Origin: CAVSUR01 sp052143655
Lineage (GTDB): Bacteria; Actinomycetota; Actinomycetes; Streptosporangiales; Streptosporangiaceae
Length of the DNA stretch: 28,068 bases
NCBI GenBank assembly: GCA_052143655.1
Contig: JBKQSL010000033.1
Location: 1-28,068 of the forward strand
Direction of reading: 5' to 3'
This document shows, piece by piece, positions 1 through 7,731 of the stretch (positions within the stretch are counted from its first letter, which is position 1; every line of letters begins with the position of its first letter). The notes beneath the pieces were generated by a model, which worked only from the letters and a program-made list of their open reading frames with translations, was not told the origin of the DNA and ran no database searches. The position numbers were made by a program, and so were the translations under genes.

Positions 1-72
1 CCCCGGGCGCGCTGTACGCTACTGGCGCGGCCTGGACGCGGGCTCCCGGCGGCAGCAGGCGAGGAGGCGGCA

Positions 73-360
73 GTGGTCACCGCAATTGTCCTGATCAAGG
101 CCGACGTCGCGCGCATCCCGGAGACGGCGGAAACGGTCGCGCAGATCCCCAGCGTCACCGAGGTGTACTCGGTGACCGGCGAGTTCGACCTGGTAGCCAT
201 GGTTCGGGTGCGCAGTCACGAAGAACTGGCTGAGGTGATTCCCGGCACGGTGAACAAGGTCGACGGCATCACCCACACCGAGACGCACATCGCGTTCCGC
301 ACCTACTCCCGGCATGACCTGGAGGCGGCGTTCGCGATCGGCTACCCCGAGCCCGCCTGA
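73..360 (+). CDS. Stand-alone Lrp/AsnC ligand-binding (RAM) domain protein
   Basis: This 95-residue protein is a single alpha/beta RAM (AsnC/Lrp C-terminal) domain with no helix-turn-helix. The visible pattern is a first beta strand (TAIVLIKAD), a helix, the core SVTGEFDLVAMVRV, and a late strand ITHTETHIAFRTYS. In full Lrp proteins this domain binds amino acids and makes dimers and octamers. Stand-alone versions are common in actinobacteria; their ligand is mostly unknown. The GTG start at 73 has GGAGG at 63-67, five bases upstream. The frame is open back to the window edge, so an N-terminal extension cannot be formally excluded. It converges on trpD, which invites a link to amino-acid sensing, but that is inference only. 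Confidence 0.85.
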   Translation: MVTAIVLIKADVARIPETAETVAQIPSVTEVYSVTGEFDLVAMVRVRSHEELAEVIPGTVNKVDGITHTETHIAFRTYSRHDLEAAFAIGYPEPA

Positions 361-372
361 GCCCCGCCGCCG

Positions 373-396
373 CTGAGCCCCCGTAGCCGGGCTCAG
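373..396. terminator. Bidirectional hairpin between the RAM gene and trpD
   Basis: CTGAGCCC (373-380) and GGGCTCAG (389-396) form a perfect 8-bp stem with an 8-nt loop. It sits in the 32-bp gap between two convergent genes, and the right arm contains the trpD stop codon. There is no T-run, as is usual for actinobacterial terminators. Confidence 0.6.
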
Positions 397-1451
397 TCGC
401 CCCGCAGCGCCAGCCGACGGCTCGCCGCCGCCCAGCGGACCAGCAGCTCACTGGCCGCGCCTGAGTCCACGGCGGCGGCGGCGCGGGCCAGGCCCTGTGC
501 CAGCGCCGGGACCAGCCCGGCCGGGTCGGCCACGCCGACCTCGGCGGCCAGCGCGGCGGCCGCGTTGAGCAGCACGGTGTCGCGCACCGGACCGCCCTGG
601 CCGCCGAGGAGCGCCCGGGCCACCGCGGCGTTGCGGGCCGCGTCGCCGCCGCGCAGGTCCTCCGGCGCCGACCGGCTGATGCCCAGCTCGGCCGGGTCGA
701 GCACGGTCGCGCTGACCTGGCCCTCGTGCACGATCCAGACCTGCGACGGGCCCGTCGTGGTGAGCTCGTCCAGCCCGTCGCTGCCGTGGAACACCAGGGC
801 CGAGCAGCCGCGGTCGGCCAGCACCCCGGCGAGCACCGGGCCCATCCGCGGATCGGCCACTCCGACCGCCTGGGCGGCCGGGCGGGCCGGGTTGGCCACC
901 GGGCCGAGGAAGTTGAAGACCGTGGGCACGCCCAGCTCGCGGCGCGGTACCGCCGTGTGCCGCAGCGCCGGGTGGTACAGCGGCGCGAACAGGAACACGA
1001 TGCCCGTCTCGGCGGCTAGCTGCTCGGTCGCCGCCGGCGGCAGGTCGATGACCACGCCGAGGGCTTCCAGCACGTCCGCCGCGCCGCAGGCGGAGGATGC
1101 CGCCCGGTTGCCGTGCTTGACCATGCGCGCGCCCGCCGCCGCGGCCACGATCGCGCCCATCGTGGAGATGTTCACCGTGCGCGACTGGTCGCCGCCGGTC
1201 CCGACCAGATCGACGGTACGGCCGGGGATCGAGATGGCGGCGGCGTGCGCCAGCATGGCCTCGGCCATGCCGCCGAGCTCGGCGGGAGTCTCGCCCTTCA
1301 TCCGCAGCGCGATCCCGAACCCGGCGATCTGGGCCGGCGTAGCCGCACCCTCCATGATCTCGTTCATGGCCCAGGACGTTTCCGGTGCCGTCAGCGCCTC
1401 GCCCCGCACCAGCGCGGTGATCAGCGCGGGCCAGGAGGTTCTCGCGTCCAC
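393..1451 (-). CDS. trpD: Anthranilate phosphoribosyltransferase
   Basis: This enzyme transfers the phosphoribosyl group of PRPP to anthranilate, the second committed step of tryptophan synthesis, in the cytoplasm. The 352-residue length is typical. An N-terminal helical domain with NEIMEGAATPAQIAGF is followed by the PRPP/Mg site GTGGDQSRTVNIST, the anthranilate-site motif KHGNRAASS, and FNFLGPVANPARP. The start is GTG at 1451, six bases after the stop of the upstream receiver-like gene, so the two are probably cotranscribed. No other trp gene lies nearby; a lone trpD next to ctaE-qcrCAB is also the mycobacterial arrangement. The C-terminal end is rich in Ala and Arg. Confidence 0.95.
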   Translation of the reverse strand: MDARTSWPALITALVRGEALTAPETSWAMNEIMEGAATPAQIAGFGIALRMKGETPAELGGMAEAMLAHAAAISIPGRTVDLVGTGGDQSRTVNISTMGAIVAAAAGARMVKHGNRAASSACGAADVLEALGVVIDLPPAATEQLAAETGIVFLFAPLYHPALRHTAVPRRELGVPTVFNFLGPVANPARPAAQAVGVADPRMGPVLAGVLADRGCSALVFHGSDGLDELTTTGPSQVWIVHEGQVSATVLDPAELGISRSAPEDLRGGDAARNAAVARALLGGQGGPVRDTVLLNAAAALAAEVGVADPAGLVPALAQGLARAAAAVDSGAASELLVRWAAASRRLALRGD

Positions 1452-1457
1452 GGGCTC

Positions 1458-1859
1458 TCAGGCCGGGCTGACCGCGGTGCCGGCCGCCCGCTGGCGCATG
1501 AGGCCCGCCAGCGCGTTCGCCAGCGCCGCCGGGTCGATCGGGTGGCTCACCACCGCGTCCGCGCGCGACCAGGTGGCCAGCCAGCCGTCGTCGGCCCGGC
1601 CGACTACCAGCAGCACGGGCGGGCAGTCGTAGATCTCGTCCTTGGCCTGGCGGCAGACGCCCATCCCGCCGGCCGGCTGCGCCTCGCCGTCCAGCACCAT
1701 CACCTCGGCGCCGCCCGCGTCCAGCAGCCGGATCAGGGCTGCGTGCGTGGCCACCTCGGTCACTTCGGCTTCCGGCACGTCCGGCGCGGGACGCCGGCTG
1801 ATGGCGAGCCTGATCATCGCCCGGGTGTCGGCATCGTGGCTGTACACAACGACCTTCAT
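1458..1859 (-). CDS. Degenerate response-regulator receiver-like protein
   Basis: This 133-residue protein has the layout of a single CheY-like receiver domain and no output domain. The N-terminal strand MKVVVYSHDADTR carries acidic residues D9 and D11. VMVLDGEA places an aspartate (D57) where the phospho-acceptor belongs, followed by GGMGVCRQ. The usual switch Thr/Ser after beta-4 is replaced in VLLVVGRAD, and the conserved Lys of the final KP motif is His in VVSHPIDP. I infer a pseudo-receiver, possibly a phosphorylation-independent interaction module. It is the first gene of an operon with trpD. It has no Shine-Dalgarno, and a TACCAT box ends eight bases before its ATG, which suggests leaderless translation. 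Confidence 0.7.
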   Translation of the reverse strand: MKVVVYSHDADTRAMIRLAISRRPAPDVPEAEVTEVATHAALIRLLDAGGAEVMVLDGEAQPAGGMGVCRQAKDEIYDCPPVLLVVGRADDGWLATWSRADAVVSHPIDPAALANALAGLMRQRAAGTAVSPA

Positions 1860-1867
1860 GAAAAAGG

Positions 1868-1873
1868 ATGGTA
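1868..1873 (-). promoter_or_regulatory. Candidate -10 box for the receiver-trpD operon (leaderless)
   Basis: On the minus strand, TACCAT fits the actinobacterial TAnnnT -10 pattern and lies eight bases upstream of the ATG at 1859. The expected transcription start would fall on or next to the start codon. No Shine-Dalgarno is visible. Confidence 0.45.
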
Positions 1874-1914
1874 CCGAGGTGGGGGGTCGGGCCGCGCTCC
1901 CCTACGCGGTGTCG

Positions 1915-1921
1915 TAATAAT
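1915..1921 (+). promoter_or_regulatory. Candidate -10 box for ctaE-qcrCAB (leaderless)
   Basis: TAATAAT is a rare AT-only run in this sequence. It ends six bases before the GTG at 1928, so transcription would begin at about the start codon. No good -35 TTGAC-like box is seen at the right distance. An imperfect direct repeat (ACCGAGGTGG followed by CGCGCTCCCC) lies at 1873-1902 and 1943-1965, on either side of the start. Confidence 0.45.
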
Positions 1922-1927
1922 GAGTGG

Positions 1928-2566
1928 GTGGCGACAGCAGCAACCGAGGTGGTCCCGCGCTCCCCGGCGAGCAGGCCGAACCTTGTCAGCGTAGGGACAA
2001 TCGTCTGGTTGTCATCCGAGCTCATGTTCTTCGCGGCCTTGTTCGCGATGTACTACACGATCCGCTCGGTCGACAAGGGCATGGGGAAGCCCTGGCCGCA
2101 GGCGCACCTGGACCTGGGGCTGGCGACTATCAACACCCTGGTGCTGCTGCTATCGAGCGTCACCTGCCAGCTCGGCGTCTTCGCCGTGGAGCGCGGGCAG
2201 ATCCGGCGGTCGGCCAGCGTCTTCAACCCGGCGCGCTGGGGCCTGCGCGAGTGGTACGTCCTGACGTTCCTGATGGGCCTGTACTTCGACCTCGGCCAGG
2301 GCTACGAGTGGCTGGGCCTGGTACACGACCAGCACGTGACGATCGCCTCCAGCAACTACGGATCGGTGTTCTACCTCACCGAGGGATTCCACGGCCTGCA
2401 CGTCGCGGGCGGCCTGGTGGCCTTCCTGTTCTTGCTGGGCCGGACGTACGCGGCCAAGCGCTTCACCCAGGAACAGCAGGTCAGCGCGATCGTCGTCTCC
2501 TATTACTGGCATTTCGTGGATGTCGTGTGGATCGGCCTGTTCACGACCATCTACCTGATCCACTGA
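1928..2566 (+). CDS. ctaE: Cytochrome c oxidase subunit III
   Basis: This is subunit III of the aa3-type terminal oxidase, an integral membrane protein that stabilises subunit I and its proton uptake. The 212-residue form has the five membrane spans usual in actinobacteria. Family marks are RPNLVSVGTIVWLSSELMFF at the first span, EGFHGLHVAGG at the fourth, and SYYWHFVDVVWIGLF at the fifth. GTG 1928 is preferred because the protein then begins as expected for the family. An upstream in-frame ATG at 1868 would add 20 residues of low-complexity sequence. It is the first gene of the ctaE-qcrC-qcrA-qcrB operon; qcrC starts 19 bases after its stop. Confidence 0.95.
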   Translation: MATAATEVVPRSPASRPNLVSVGTIVWLSSELMFFAALFAMYYTIRSVDKGMGKPWPQAHLDLGLATINTLVLLLSSVTCQLGVFAVERGQIRRSASVFNPARWGLREWYVLTFLMGLYFDLGQGYEWLGLVHDQHVTIASSNYGSVFYLTEGFHGLHVAGGLVAFLFLLGRTYAAKRFTQEQQVSAIVVSYYWHFVDVVWIGLFTTIYLIH

Positions 2567-2585
2567 CACCGACGTAGGGAGAGCA

Positions 2586-3437
2586 GTGTCACCGAAGACA
2601 GCCAGGAGACGGCGTACCGTCCTGGGATACGCGGTCGTCGTGCTGACCCTGGTCATCGTCGGCGTCGGCTACGCCGCTGTCACCGGGACGAGCAGCCCGG
2701 CAGCCGCCTCGGCGCCGTCGGCCGCACAGCAGCGGCAGATCGCCCAGGGCCGCGACCTGTTCGATGCCAACTGCGCCACCTGCCACGGCTTCGACGCAGC
2801 CGGCCGGGACGGCATCGCGCCGAGCCTGATCGGGGTCGGTTCGGCGGCGGTGGACTTCCAGGTCAGCACCGGCCGGATGCCGCTGAAGGAAACCGGGGCC
2901 GAGGCGCCGCGCAAGCCGCCGGAGTTCAACCCGGTGCAGACCCGCGCGATGGCCGCCTACATCCAGTCGCTGGGCGGCGGCCCGGAGATCCCGACGGCTG
3001 CGCAGGTCAGCACCAAGGGCGCTGACGTGGGCCTGGGCCAGCAGCTGTTCATCGCCAACTGCGCGCAGTGCCACAACTTCTCCGGCGCCGGCGGTGCCCT
3101 CACCTACGGCAAGTACGCGCCGCCGCTGGTCCCGTCCACGCCGACCCAGGTCTACGAGGCCATGCTCACCGGCCCGGAGGCTATGCCGGTGTTCAGCGAC
3201 GGCGTCGTCACCCCGAGCGAGAAGCGGGACATCATCGCCTATGTCACCGATGAGCGGTCGGTGCCGAACCCCGGCGGGTTCAGCCTGGGCCGCGTCGGCC
3301 CGGTGACCGAGGGCCTCGTCACCTTCCTCGGCCTGCTGCTGTTCATGGTGCTGGCCGCGCTGTGGATCACCGCGAAGCAGGGCAAGGACCGGCCGGGCGT
3401 CACCGGTCAGGCAGGGGAAACAGGGAAGGGCTCATGA
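2586..3437 (+). CDS. qcrC: Di-haem cytochrome c subunit of the cytochrome bcc complex
   Basis: QcrC carries electrons from the Rieske protein directly to the CuA centre of the aa3 oxidase, replacing a soluble cytochrome c in actinobacteria. The 283-residue protein has a basic N-terminus and a membrane segment at about 11-33. It then has two cytochrome c domains with haem motifs C63-A-T-C66-H67 and C159-A-Q-C162-H163, plausible axial Met residues M98 (GRMPLK) and M200 (EAMPVF), and a C-terminal membrane anchor at about 240-262. The GTG start at 2586 has AGGGAGAG just upstream. Its TGA overlaps the ATG of qcrA (ATGA at 3434-3437), so translation is coupled. Confidence 0.97.
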   Translation: MSPKTARRRRTVLGYAVVVLTLVIVGVGYAAVTGTSSPAAASAPSAAQQRQIAQGRDLFDANCATCHGFDAAGRDGIAPSLIGVGSAAVDFQVSTGRMPLKETGAEAPRKPPEFNPVQTRAMAAYIQSLGGGPEIPTAAQVSTKGADVGLGQQLFIANCAQCHNFSGAGGALTYGKYAPPLVPSTPTQVYEAMLTGPEAMPVFSDGVVTPSEKRDIIAYVTDERSVPNPGGFSLGRVGPVTEGLVTFLGLLLFMVLAALWITAKQGKDRPGVTGQAGETGKGS

Positions 3438-4561
3438 GCGACACGCAGGCCGGCGGGCTCCCGGACGAGGAAGCACGCCGCGAGGAGGCCCGCCGCGAGG
3501 CCGGTCACCCGGCGGGACTGCCAGGTGGCGACGCGGCCGCGGAGGACGAGGCACGGGGCCCGCACCGGGTGATCGGCACCCCGCCGCCCGCGCAGGCGCG
3601 CACCATGCTGGCACCCGACAGCGACGAGTCGGAGCAGGCGCCGCGCGAGCTGCCCGCCGAGCCCGACGACCCGCGCCGGGCCAAGAAGGCCGAGCGGATC
3701 GTCGCCGCCTGCTTCCTCATCGCCATGCTGGCGGGCCTGGGCTTCCTAGTGTCCTACGCGGTCTTCCAGGTGCACACAGTCATCGGCGTGCTGCACTCGA
3801 ACCTGGCCCTGGGCCTGACCATGGGCCTGTCGTTCCTGTTCCTCGGTATCGGCGCCACGATCTGGGTCCGGCACCTGATGCCGCACGTGGAGCTGGTCGA
3901 GGAGCGCAAGCCGCTGGCCTCGAGCCCGCAGGAGCGGGAGGAGTTCGCCAAGACGTTCACCGAGGGCGCCGAGGCGAGCCAGATCGTCAAGCGGCCGCTA
4001 GTGCGCCGCACGCTGATCGCCGCCACCGTGCCGGTGGCGGTCGCGCCGCTGTTCCTGCTGCGGGACATGGGCCCGCTGCCGCGCAACTCGCTGGACACCA
4101 CCGTGTGGCGCAAGGGCATGCGGCTGCTGACCTATGCCAGCAACCGGCCGCTGACCCCGGCCGACTTCGACGTTCCCGGCTCGATGATCACCTGCGTGCC
4201 CGAGGGCCACCAGGATGACGAGAACGCGCTGGCCAAGGCTGCGGTGATCATCATCAAGTTCGCCCCGGGCGAGCTGCAGCCGCCCACGGTGATGAACTGG
4301 ACCGTCAACGGGATCGTCGCCTACTCCAAGATCTGCACCCACCTGGGCTGCCCGGCGGCGCTGTACGAAGAGACCACCAAGCACATCCTGTGCCCCTGCC
4401 ACCAGTCCACGTTTGACGCACCGCGGGGCGCGCAGGTCATCTTCGGGCCCGCGACGCGGCCCCTCCCGCAGCTGCCGATGATGGTCGACTCAAGCGGCTA
4501 CCTGGCGGCCAGGGGTGACTTCCACGAGCCGGTGGGCCCGAGTTTCTGGGAGCGATCATGA
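3434..4561 (+). CDS. qcrA: Rieske iron-sulfur subunit of the cytochrome bcc complex
   Basis: QcrA takes the first electron from menaquinol at the Qo site of QcrB and passes it to QcrC. The 375-residue protein has an acidic, Arg-rich N-terminal tail of about 85 residues. Three membrane spans follow (about 88-112, 119-146, 193-209), then the Rieske domain with C301-T-H303-L-G-C306 and C320-P-C322-H323-Q-S. The [2Fe-2S] ligands are C301, H303, C320 and H323. A twin-arginine pair (VRRTLIAA, R191-R192) precedes the third span. This agrees with the known split Sec/Tat insertion of actinobacterial Rieske proteins. The ATG at 3434 follows GGGAAGGG; a longer frame to 3362 is rejected because it would overlap qcrC. 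The end overlaps qcrB by four bases. Confidence 0.97.
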   Translation: MSDTQAGGLPDEEARREEARREAGHPAGLPGGDAAAEDEARGPHRVIGTPPPAQARTMLAPDSDESEQAPRELPAEPDDPRRAKKAERIVAACFLIAMLAGLGFLVSYAVFQVHTVIGVLHSNLALGLTMGLSFLFLGIGATIWVRHLMPHVELVEERKPLASSPQEREEFAKTFTEGAEASQIVKRPLVRRTLIAATVPVAVAPLFLLRDMGPLPRNSLDTTVWRKGMRLLTYASNRPLTPADFDVPGSMITCVPEGHQDDENALAKAAVIIIKFAPGELQPPTVMNWTVNGIVAYSKICTHLGCPAALYEETTKHILCPCHQSTFDAPRGAQVIFGPATRPLPQLPMMVDSSGYLAARGDFHEPVGPSFWERS

Positions 4562-6264
4562 GCAGCATGCTGGGGGGCGTCGGCGGCTGGCTCGACGACC
4601 GGTTCCGCGGCGCAGGCAGCTTCCGGCACCTGATGCGGAAGATCTTCCCGGACCACTGGTCGTTCCTGCTCGGCGAGATCATCCTGTACTCGTTCATCAT
4701 CCTGCTGCTGACCGGCACCTTCCTGACCCTGTGGTTCCAGCCGTCGATGACCGAGGTCGTCTACCACGGCAGCTACACGCACCTGGACGGCGTCAAGATG
4801 AGCGAGGCGTACGCCTCGACCCTGCGGATCAGCTTCGATGTGCGCGGCGGCCTGCTCATGCGGCAGATCCACCACTGGGCGGCCGACCTGTTCGTGGCCG
4901 CGATGATGGCGCACATGCTGCGGGTGTTCTTCACCGGCGCGTACCGCAAGCCGCGCGAGGTGAACTGGCTGATCGGCATCGTGCTGCTGACCCTGGCCCT
5001 GCTGGAGGGCCTGGCCGGCTACTCGCTGCCCGACGACCTGCTGTCCGGCGCCGGCCTGCGCATCCTCGAAGGCGTGATCCAGACGATCCCGATCGTCGGG
5101 ACCTACCTCGCGTTCTTCCTGTTCGGCGGCCCGTTCCCGGGCCACGACATCATCCCGCGGCTGTACATCATCCACGTGCTGCTGATCCCGGGCCTGTTCA
5201 TGGCGCTGATCACCGCGCACCTGTTCATCATGTTCCACCAGAAGCACACGCAGATGCCGGACAAGGGCCGCACCGACCGCAACGTCGTCGGCGCTCCCCT
5301 GTACCCGTACTTCATGGCCAAGACCGGCGCGTTCTTCTTCTTCACGTTCGCCGCGCTGGCGCTGGCCGGGACGTTCGCGCAGATCAACCCGATCTGGCTG
5401 TACGGGCCGTTCAACCCGGTATCCATCTCGGCAGGCACCCAGCCCGACTTCTACATGGGCATGCTCGAAGGCGCGCTGCGAGCCATGCCCGCCTGGCAGA
5501 CGGTGCTGTGGGGGCACACGATTGCCTGGAACGTGCTGATCCCGGCACTGCTGCCACTGGGCCTGGTCTTCACCGGGGCCGCGATATGGCCGTTCCTGGA
5601 ACGCTGGATCACTGGCGATAACCGCGAGCACCATGTCAACGACCGGCCGCGGAACGCGCCGACCCGCACGGCGATCGGCATCTCCGTGCTCACGTGCTAC
5701 GGCGTGCTGTGGATCGAGGGCGCCAACGACCTGTTCGCCGAGCACTTCGACATGTCGCTGTACAGCATCACCGAGGCCTCCCGGGTCCTGATCTTCGTGG
5801 GGCCGGCCATCGCCTACATCGTCACCAAGCGCATCTGCCTGGGCTTGCAGCGCAAGGACCTGCACTTGCTCGAGCACGGCGTGGAGACCGGCATCATCAG
5901 GCAGCTGCCCAGCGGCGAGTTCATCGAGGAGACCCGGCCGCTCACCGAGGACGAGCGGGCGGTCATCCTGCCCCGGCCGGGCATCCCGTCGCTGCCGTCC
6001 GGTGCGGACGGCGGGGACGAGGACGTGCCCGCGCCGCAGATGCGCGGTGCCAGGGGCAGGCTGCGCGCCCGGCTGCACAAGGTCATGGCCGAGGACGTGC
6101 CGCTGACCGAGGCGGCCGCTGACGGCCACGGGCACGGCAACGGCCACGCCATCGAGAGGCCCGCGCCGGAGGGCGAGGAAACCAGCGAGCACTACGCCGA
6201 GCGCGGGCCGGCACCGGCCGAGGAGTCATCCGCGCAGAGCGAGCTGTCCGGCGGCAGTTCCTGA
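4558..6264 (+). CDS. qcrB: Cytochrome b subunit of the cytochrome bcc complex
   Basis: QcrB holds the two b haems and both quinone sites of the menaquinol-cytochrome c reductase. Of the 568 residues, about 440 form the membrane core. The haem-binding histidines are the H105-H106 pair and H119 in one helix and H206 and H221 in another. The Qo-site PEWY motif appears as PDFY (GTQPDFYMG). The C-terminal 130 residues are a hydrophilic tail with a His/Gly stretch (DGHGHGNGHA) and many acidic residues, as often seen in actinobacterial QcrB. The start is an ATGA overlap with qcrA. It is the last gene of the operon and is followed by a 13-bp-stem hairpin. The family is the target of bcc inhibitors such as telacebec. 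Confidence 0.97.
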   Translation: MSSMLGGVGGWLDDRFRGAGSFRHLMRKIFPDHWSFLLGEIILYSFIILLLTGTFLTLWFQPSMTEVVYHGSYTHLDGVKMSEAYASTLRISFDVRGGLLMRQIHHWAADLFVAAMMAHMLRVFFTGAYRKPREVNWLIGIVLLTLALLEGLAGYSLPDDLLSGAGLRILEGVIQTIPIVGTYLAFFLFGGPFPGHDIIPRLYIIHVLLIPGLFMALITAHLFIMFHQKHTQMPDKGRTDRNVVGAPLYPYFMAKTGAFFFFTFAALALAGTFAQINPIWLYGPFNPVSISAGTQPDFYMGMLEGALRAMPAWQTVLWGHTIAWNVLIPALLPLGLVFTGAAIWPFLERWITGDNREHHVNDRPRNAPTRTAIGISVLTCYGVLWIEGANDLFAEHFDMSLYSITEASRVLIFVGPAIAYIVTKRICLGLQRKDLHLLEHGVETGIIRQLPSGEFIEETRPLTEDERAVILPRPGIPSLPSGADGGDEDVPAPQMRGARGRLRARLHKVMAEDVPLTEAAADGHGHGNGHAIERPAPEGEETSEHYAERGPAPAEESSAQSELSGGSS

Positions 6265-6287
6265 CCGCCAGCAGTTCCTGACGGCCC
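6254..6287. repeat. 17-bp tandem duplication across the qcrB stop codon
   Basis: Two adjacent 17-base units (6254-6270 and 6271-6287) share GCAGTTCCTGAC at their start. The qcrB TGA (6262-6264) lies in the first unit, and the second carries the same TGA in another frame. Confidence 0.75.
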
Positions 6288-6292
6288 AGCAC

Positions 6293-6341
6293 CGAACGGC
6301 ATCCCAGTCCGGGCAATCGGGCCCGCCCGGGATGCCGTTCG
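6293..6341 (+). terminator. Terminator of the ctaE-qcrCAB operon
   Basis: CGAACGGCATCCC (6293-6305) and GGGATGCCGTTCG (6329-6341) form a perfect 13-bp stem. The 23-nt loop is itself G/C-rich. It begins 29 bases after the qcrB stop, and no T-run follows. Confidence 0.75.
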
Positions 6342-6443
6342 CGTCTCAGCGAGCCGCAGAGCGCCGCGCCGGGCCGGTTGCACCGGGCCGCAGGCCTAAG
6401 GTCCCGGCCATTGCGACGATCGGCCCTGACTGCTTTCCTGCCG

Positions 6444-6470
6444 CCCGCCGACATTGGAAGTGTCGGCGGG
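6444..6470. promoter_or_regulatory. Perfect 10-bp inverted repeat upstream of the exported protein gene
   Basis: CCCGCCGACA (6444-6453) and TGTCGGCGGG (6461-6470) are separated by seven bases. It lies in the 281-bp gap 6265-6545, about 75 bases before the ATG at 6546. It could be an operator or an RNA hairpin in the leader. Apart from this and the qcrB terminator I see nothing in that gap. Confidence 0.5.
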
Positions 6471-6545
6471 TGCTGAGCCGCTTGTGCGCGCACCGCTCGG
6501 ATGCGACCCGGCCGCACCCCCTGAGAAGTGGAAGGAGATCTTCCG

Positions 6546-7682
6546 ATGCGTACCTATGGGCTGCATTTACTAGGGGTGGTCGCAGCGGCCGGGGCGCTCG
6601 CGGTACCGGGCCTGGCCAGCGCCGGGACGGCCATCGCCAGTCCCGCGGCGGCGGCCTTCCAGCCGGTTGCCGCCAGCTTCCGGTCCGCCGGCCATGGCGT
6701 CGTGCTCGGCGGCCTGGGCTGTTCCCGTGGCAGTTCGTGCCGGGCCCGGCTGATGGCCACCAGCGACGGCGGCGCCCGCTGGCACTTCGTCAAAGCCCCT
6801 GAAGTCCGCCTCTTCAACCCGGCCGGCAACCTGCTGCGCCAGGCGGCGCGGGTCAGCGGCGTGGAGTTCACCAGCAGCCGGAACGGGTGGCTCTACGGCC
6901 CCGGGCTCTGGGCCACTCATGACGGCGGCGCGCACTGGCAGCGGATCCGCCTGCACGGCATCATGCCCGCCCTGGGCGGCGGCGTGCAGAGCATGGCCGC
7001 CGCGGCGGGAACCGCGTATGCCGTGGTCTCCCCCGATCCGTACCACGCCAGGCCGCAGGAGCTGTTCACCAGCCCGGCCAGCCGCAATGCCTGGACCAGG
7101 GTGGGCCACATGACCGGCAACCCGTTTGCGGTGCTGGCCGTGTCCGGGAAGGCCGCCTGGTTCGGCACGAGCAGTACCACGGCCGGAACCCTGTGGGCGA
7201 CCCCGAACGGCGTGCGCTGGCATCGCTATCCGCTGCGCTGCCCCGGTGACACCACGCTGAGCGGCATCGCCGCGGCCAGCCGGTCGCATGTCGCGTTCCT
7301 GTGCGTGTACTTCCAGGGCATGTACCACTCGGTGAAGTACGTGCTGCGCTCGGTCAACGGCGGCCGGACTACCCGAGTGACCGGCCGGGCTCCGGTCGCT
7401 GGTGACGCCTACGGCGGGATCGGCGGGTTCGCCGTGCCGCCGAACCGCAGCCGGGTGATCGGCATGACCGTCGTCACGCCGGGTCTCAGTTACGTCTACC
7501 GCTCGGCTACCGGCGGGAAGACCTGGACCGAGGTTCCCGTCAGCGGCACCAGCGGCGGCGTGGGCCTGAACTCGCTGTCCTTCCCGAGCCGGACGGACGG
7601 CTGGCTAGTGGCGGGCTACCCGCTGCACCAGCTGATGCGGACGGCCAACGCGGGCCGCAGCTGGCACCGCGTTGCCTTCTGA
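6546..7682 (+). CDS. Exported beta-propeller (BNR/Ycf48-like) protein
   Basis: This 378-residue protein is predicted to be secreted. An N-terminal signal peptide (LLGVVAAAGALAVPGLASAG) is followed by repeated Asp-box/BNR-type blades: ATSDGGARWHFV, ATHDGGAHWQRI, SATGGKTWTEV and TANAGRSWHRV. Ordered blades of the S/T-x-D/N-G-G-x-x-W type are typical of sialidase/Ycf48-like propellers. The substrate or partner is unknown. The start is ATG 6546 with AAGGAG at 6532-6537; a longer GTG start at 6528 lacks this spacing. It lies between qcrB (same strand) and convergent ctaF, and has its own leader with an inverted repeat, so it is probably a separate unit. Ycf48 itself assists photosystem II assembly; a role in respiratory complex assembly here is speculation from position. 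Confidence 0.75.
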   Translation: MRTYGLHLLGVVAAAGALAVPGLASAGTAIASPAAAAFQPVAASFRSAGHGVVLGGLGCSRGSSCRARLMATSDGGARWHFVKAPEVRLFNPAGNLLRQAARVSGVEFTSSRNGWLYGPGLWATHDGGAHWQRIRLHGIMPALGGGVQSMAAAAGTAYAVVSPDPYHARPQELFTSPASRNAWTRVGHMTGNPFAVLAVSGKAAWFGTSSTTAGTLWATPNGVRWHRYPLRCPGDTTLSGIAAASRSHVAFLCVYFQGMYHSVKYVLRSVNGGRTTRVTGRAPVAGDAYGGIGGFAVPPNRSRVIGMTVVTPGLSYVYRSATGGKTWTEVPVSGTSGGVGLNSLSFPSRTDGWLVAGYPLHQLMRTANAGRSWHRVAF

Positions 7683-7696
7683 GCTGCCTCCCCGGT

Positions 7697-7730
7697 GAGC
7701 CATGCCCCGGTCCTGGCCGGGGCATGGCTC
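7697..7730. terminator. Bidirectional terminator between the exported protein gene and ctaF
   Basis: GAGCCATGCCCCGG (7697-7710) and CCGGGGCATGGCTC (7717-7730) form a perfect 14-bp stem with a 6-nt loop. It starts 14 bases after one stop and ends one base before the ctaF stop, so it can serve both convergent genes. Confidence 0.85.
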
Positions 7731-7731
7731 G

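Noticed and set aside
448..2025. 525-codon minus-strand open frame antisense/out of frame across trpD and the receiver gene
   Set aside because: It is very rich in Arg, Gly and Pro, and lies in another frame of two clearly recognisable genes. High GC makes such open frames common.
4498..6192. 564-codon minus-strand open frame opposite qcrB
   Set aside because: Composition is His/Gln/Arg/Asp-rich as expected from the reverse of a membrane protein gene; no domain or ribosome site is seen and qcrB is certain.
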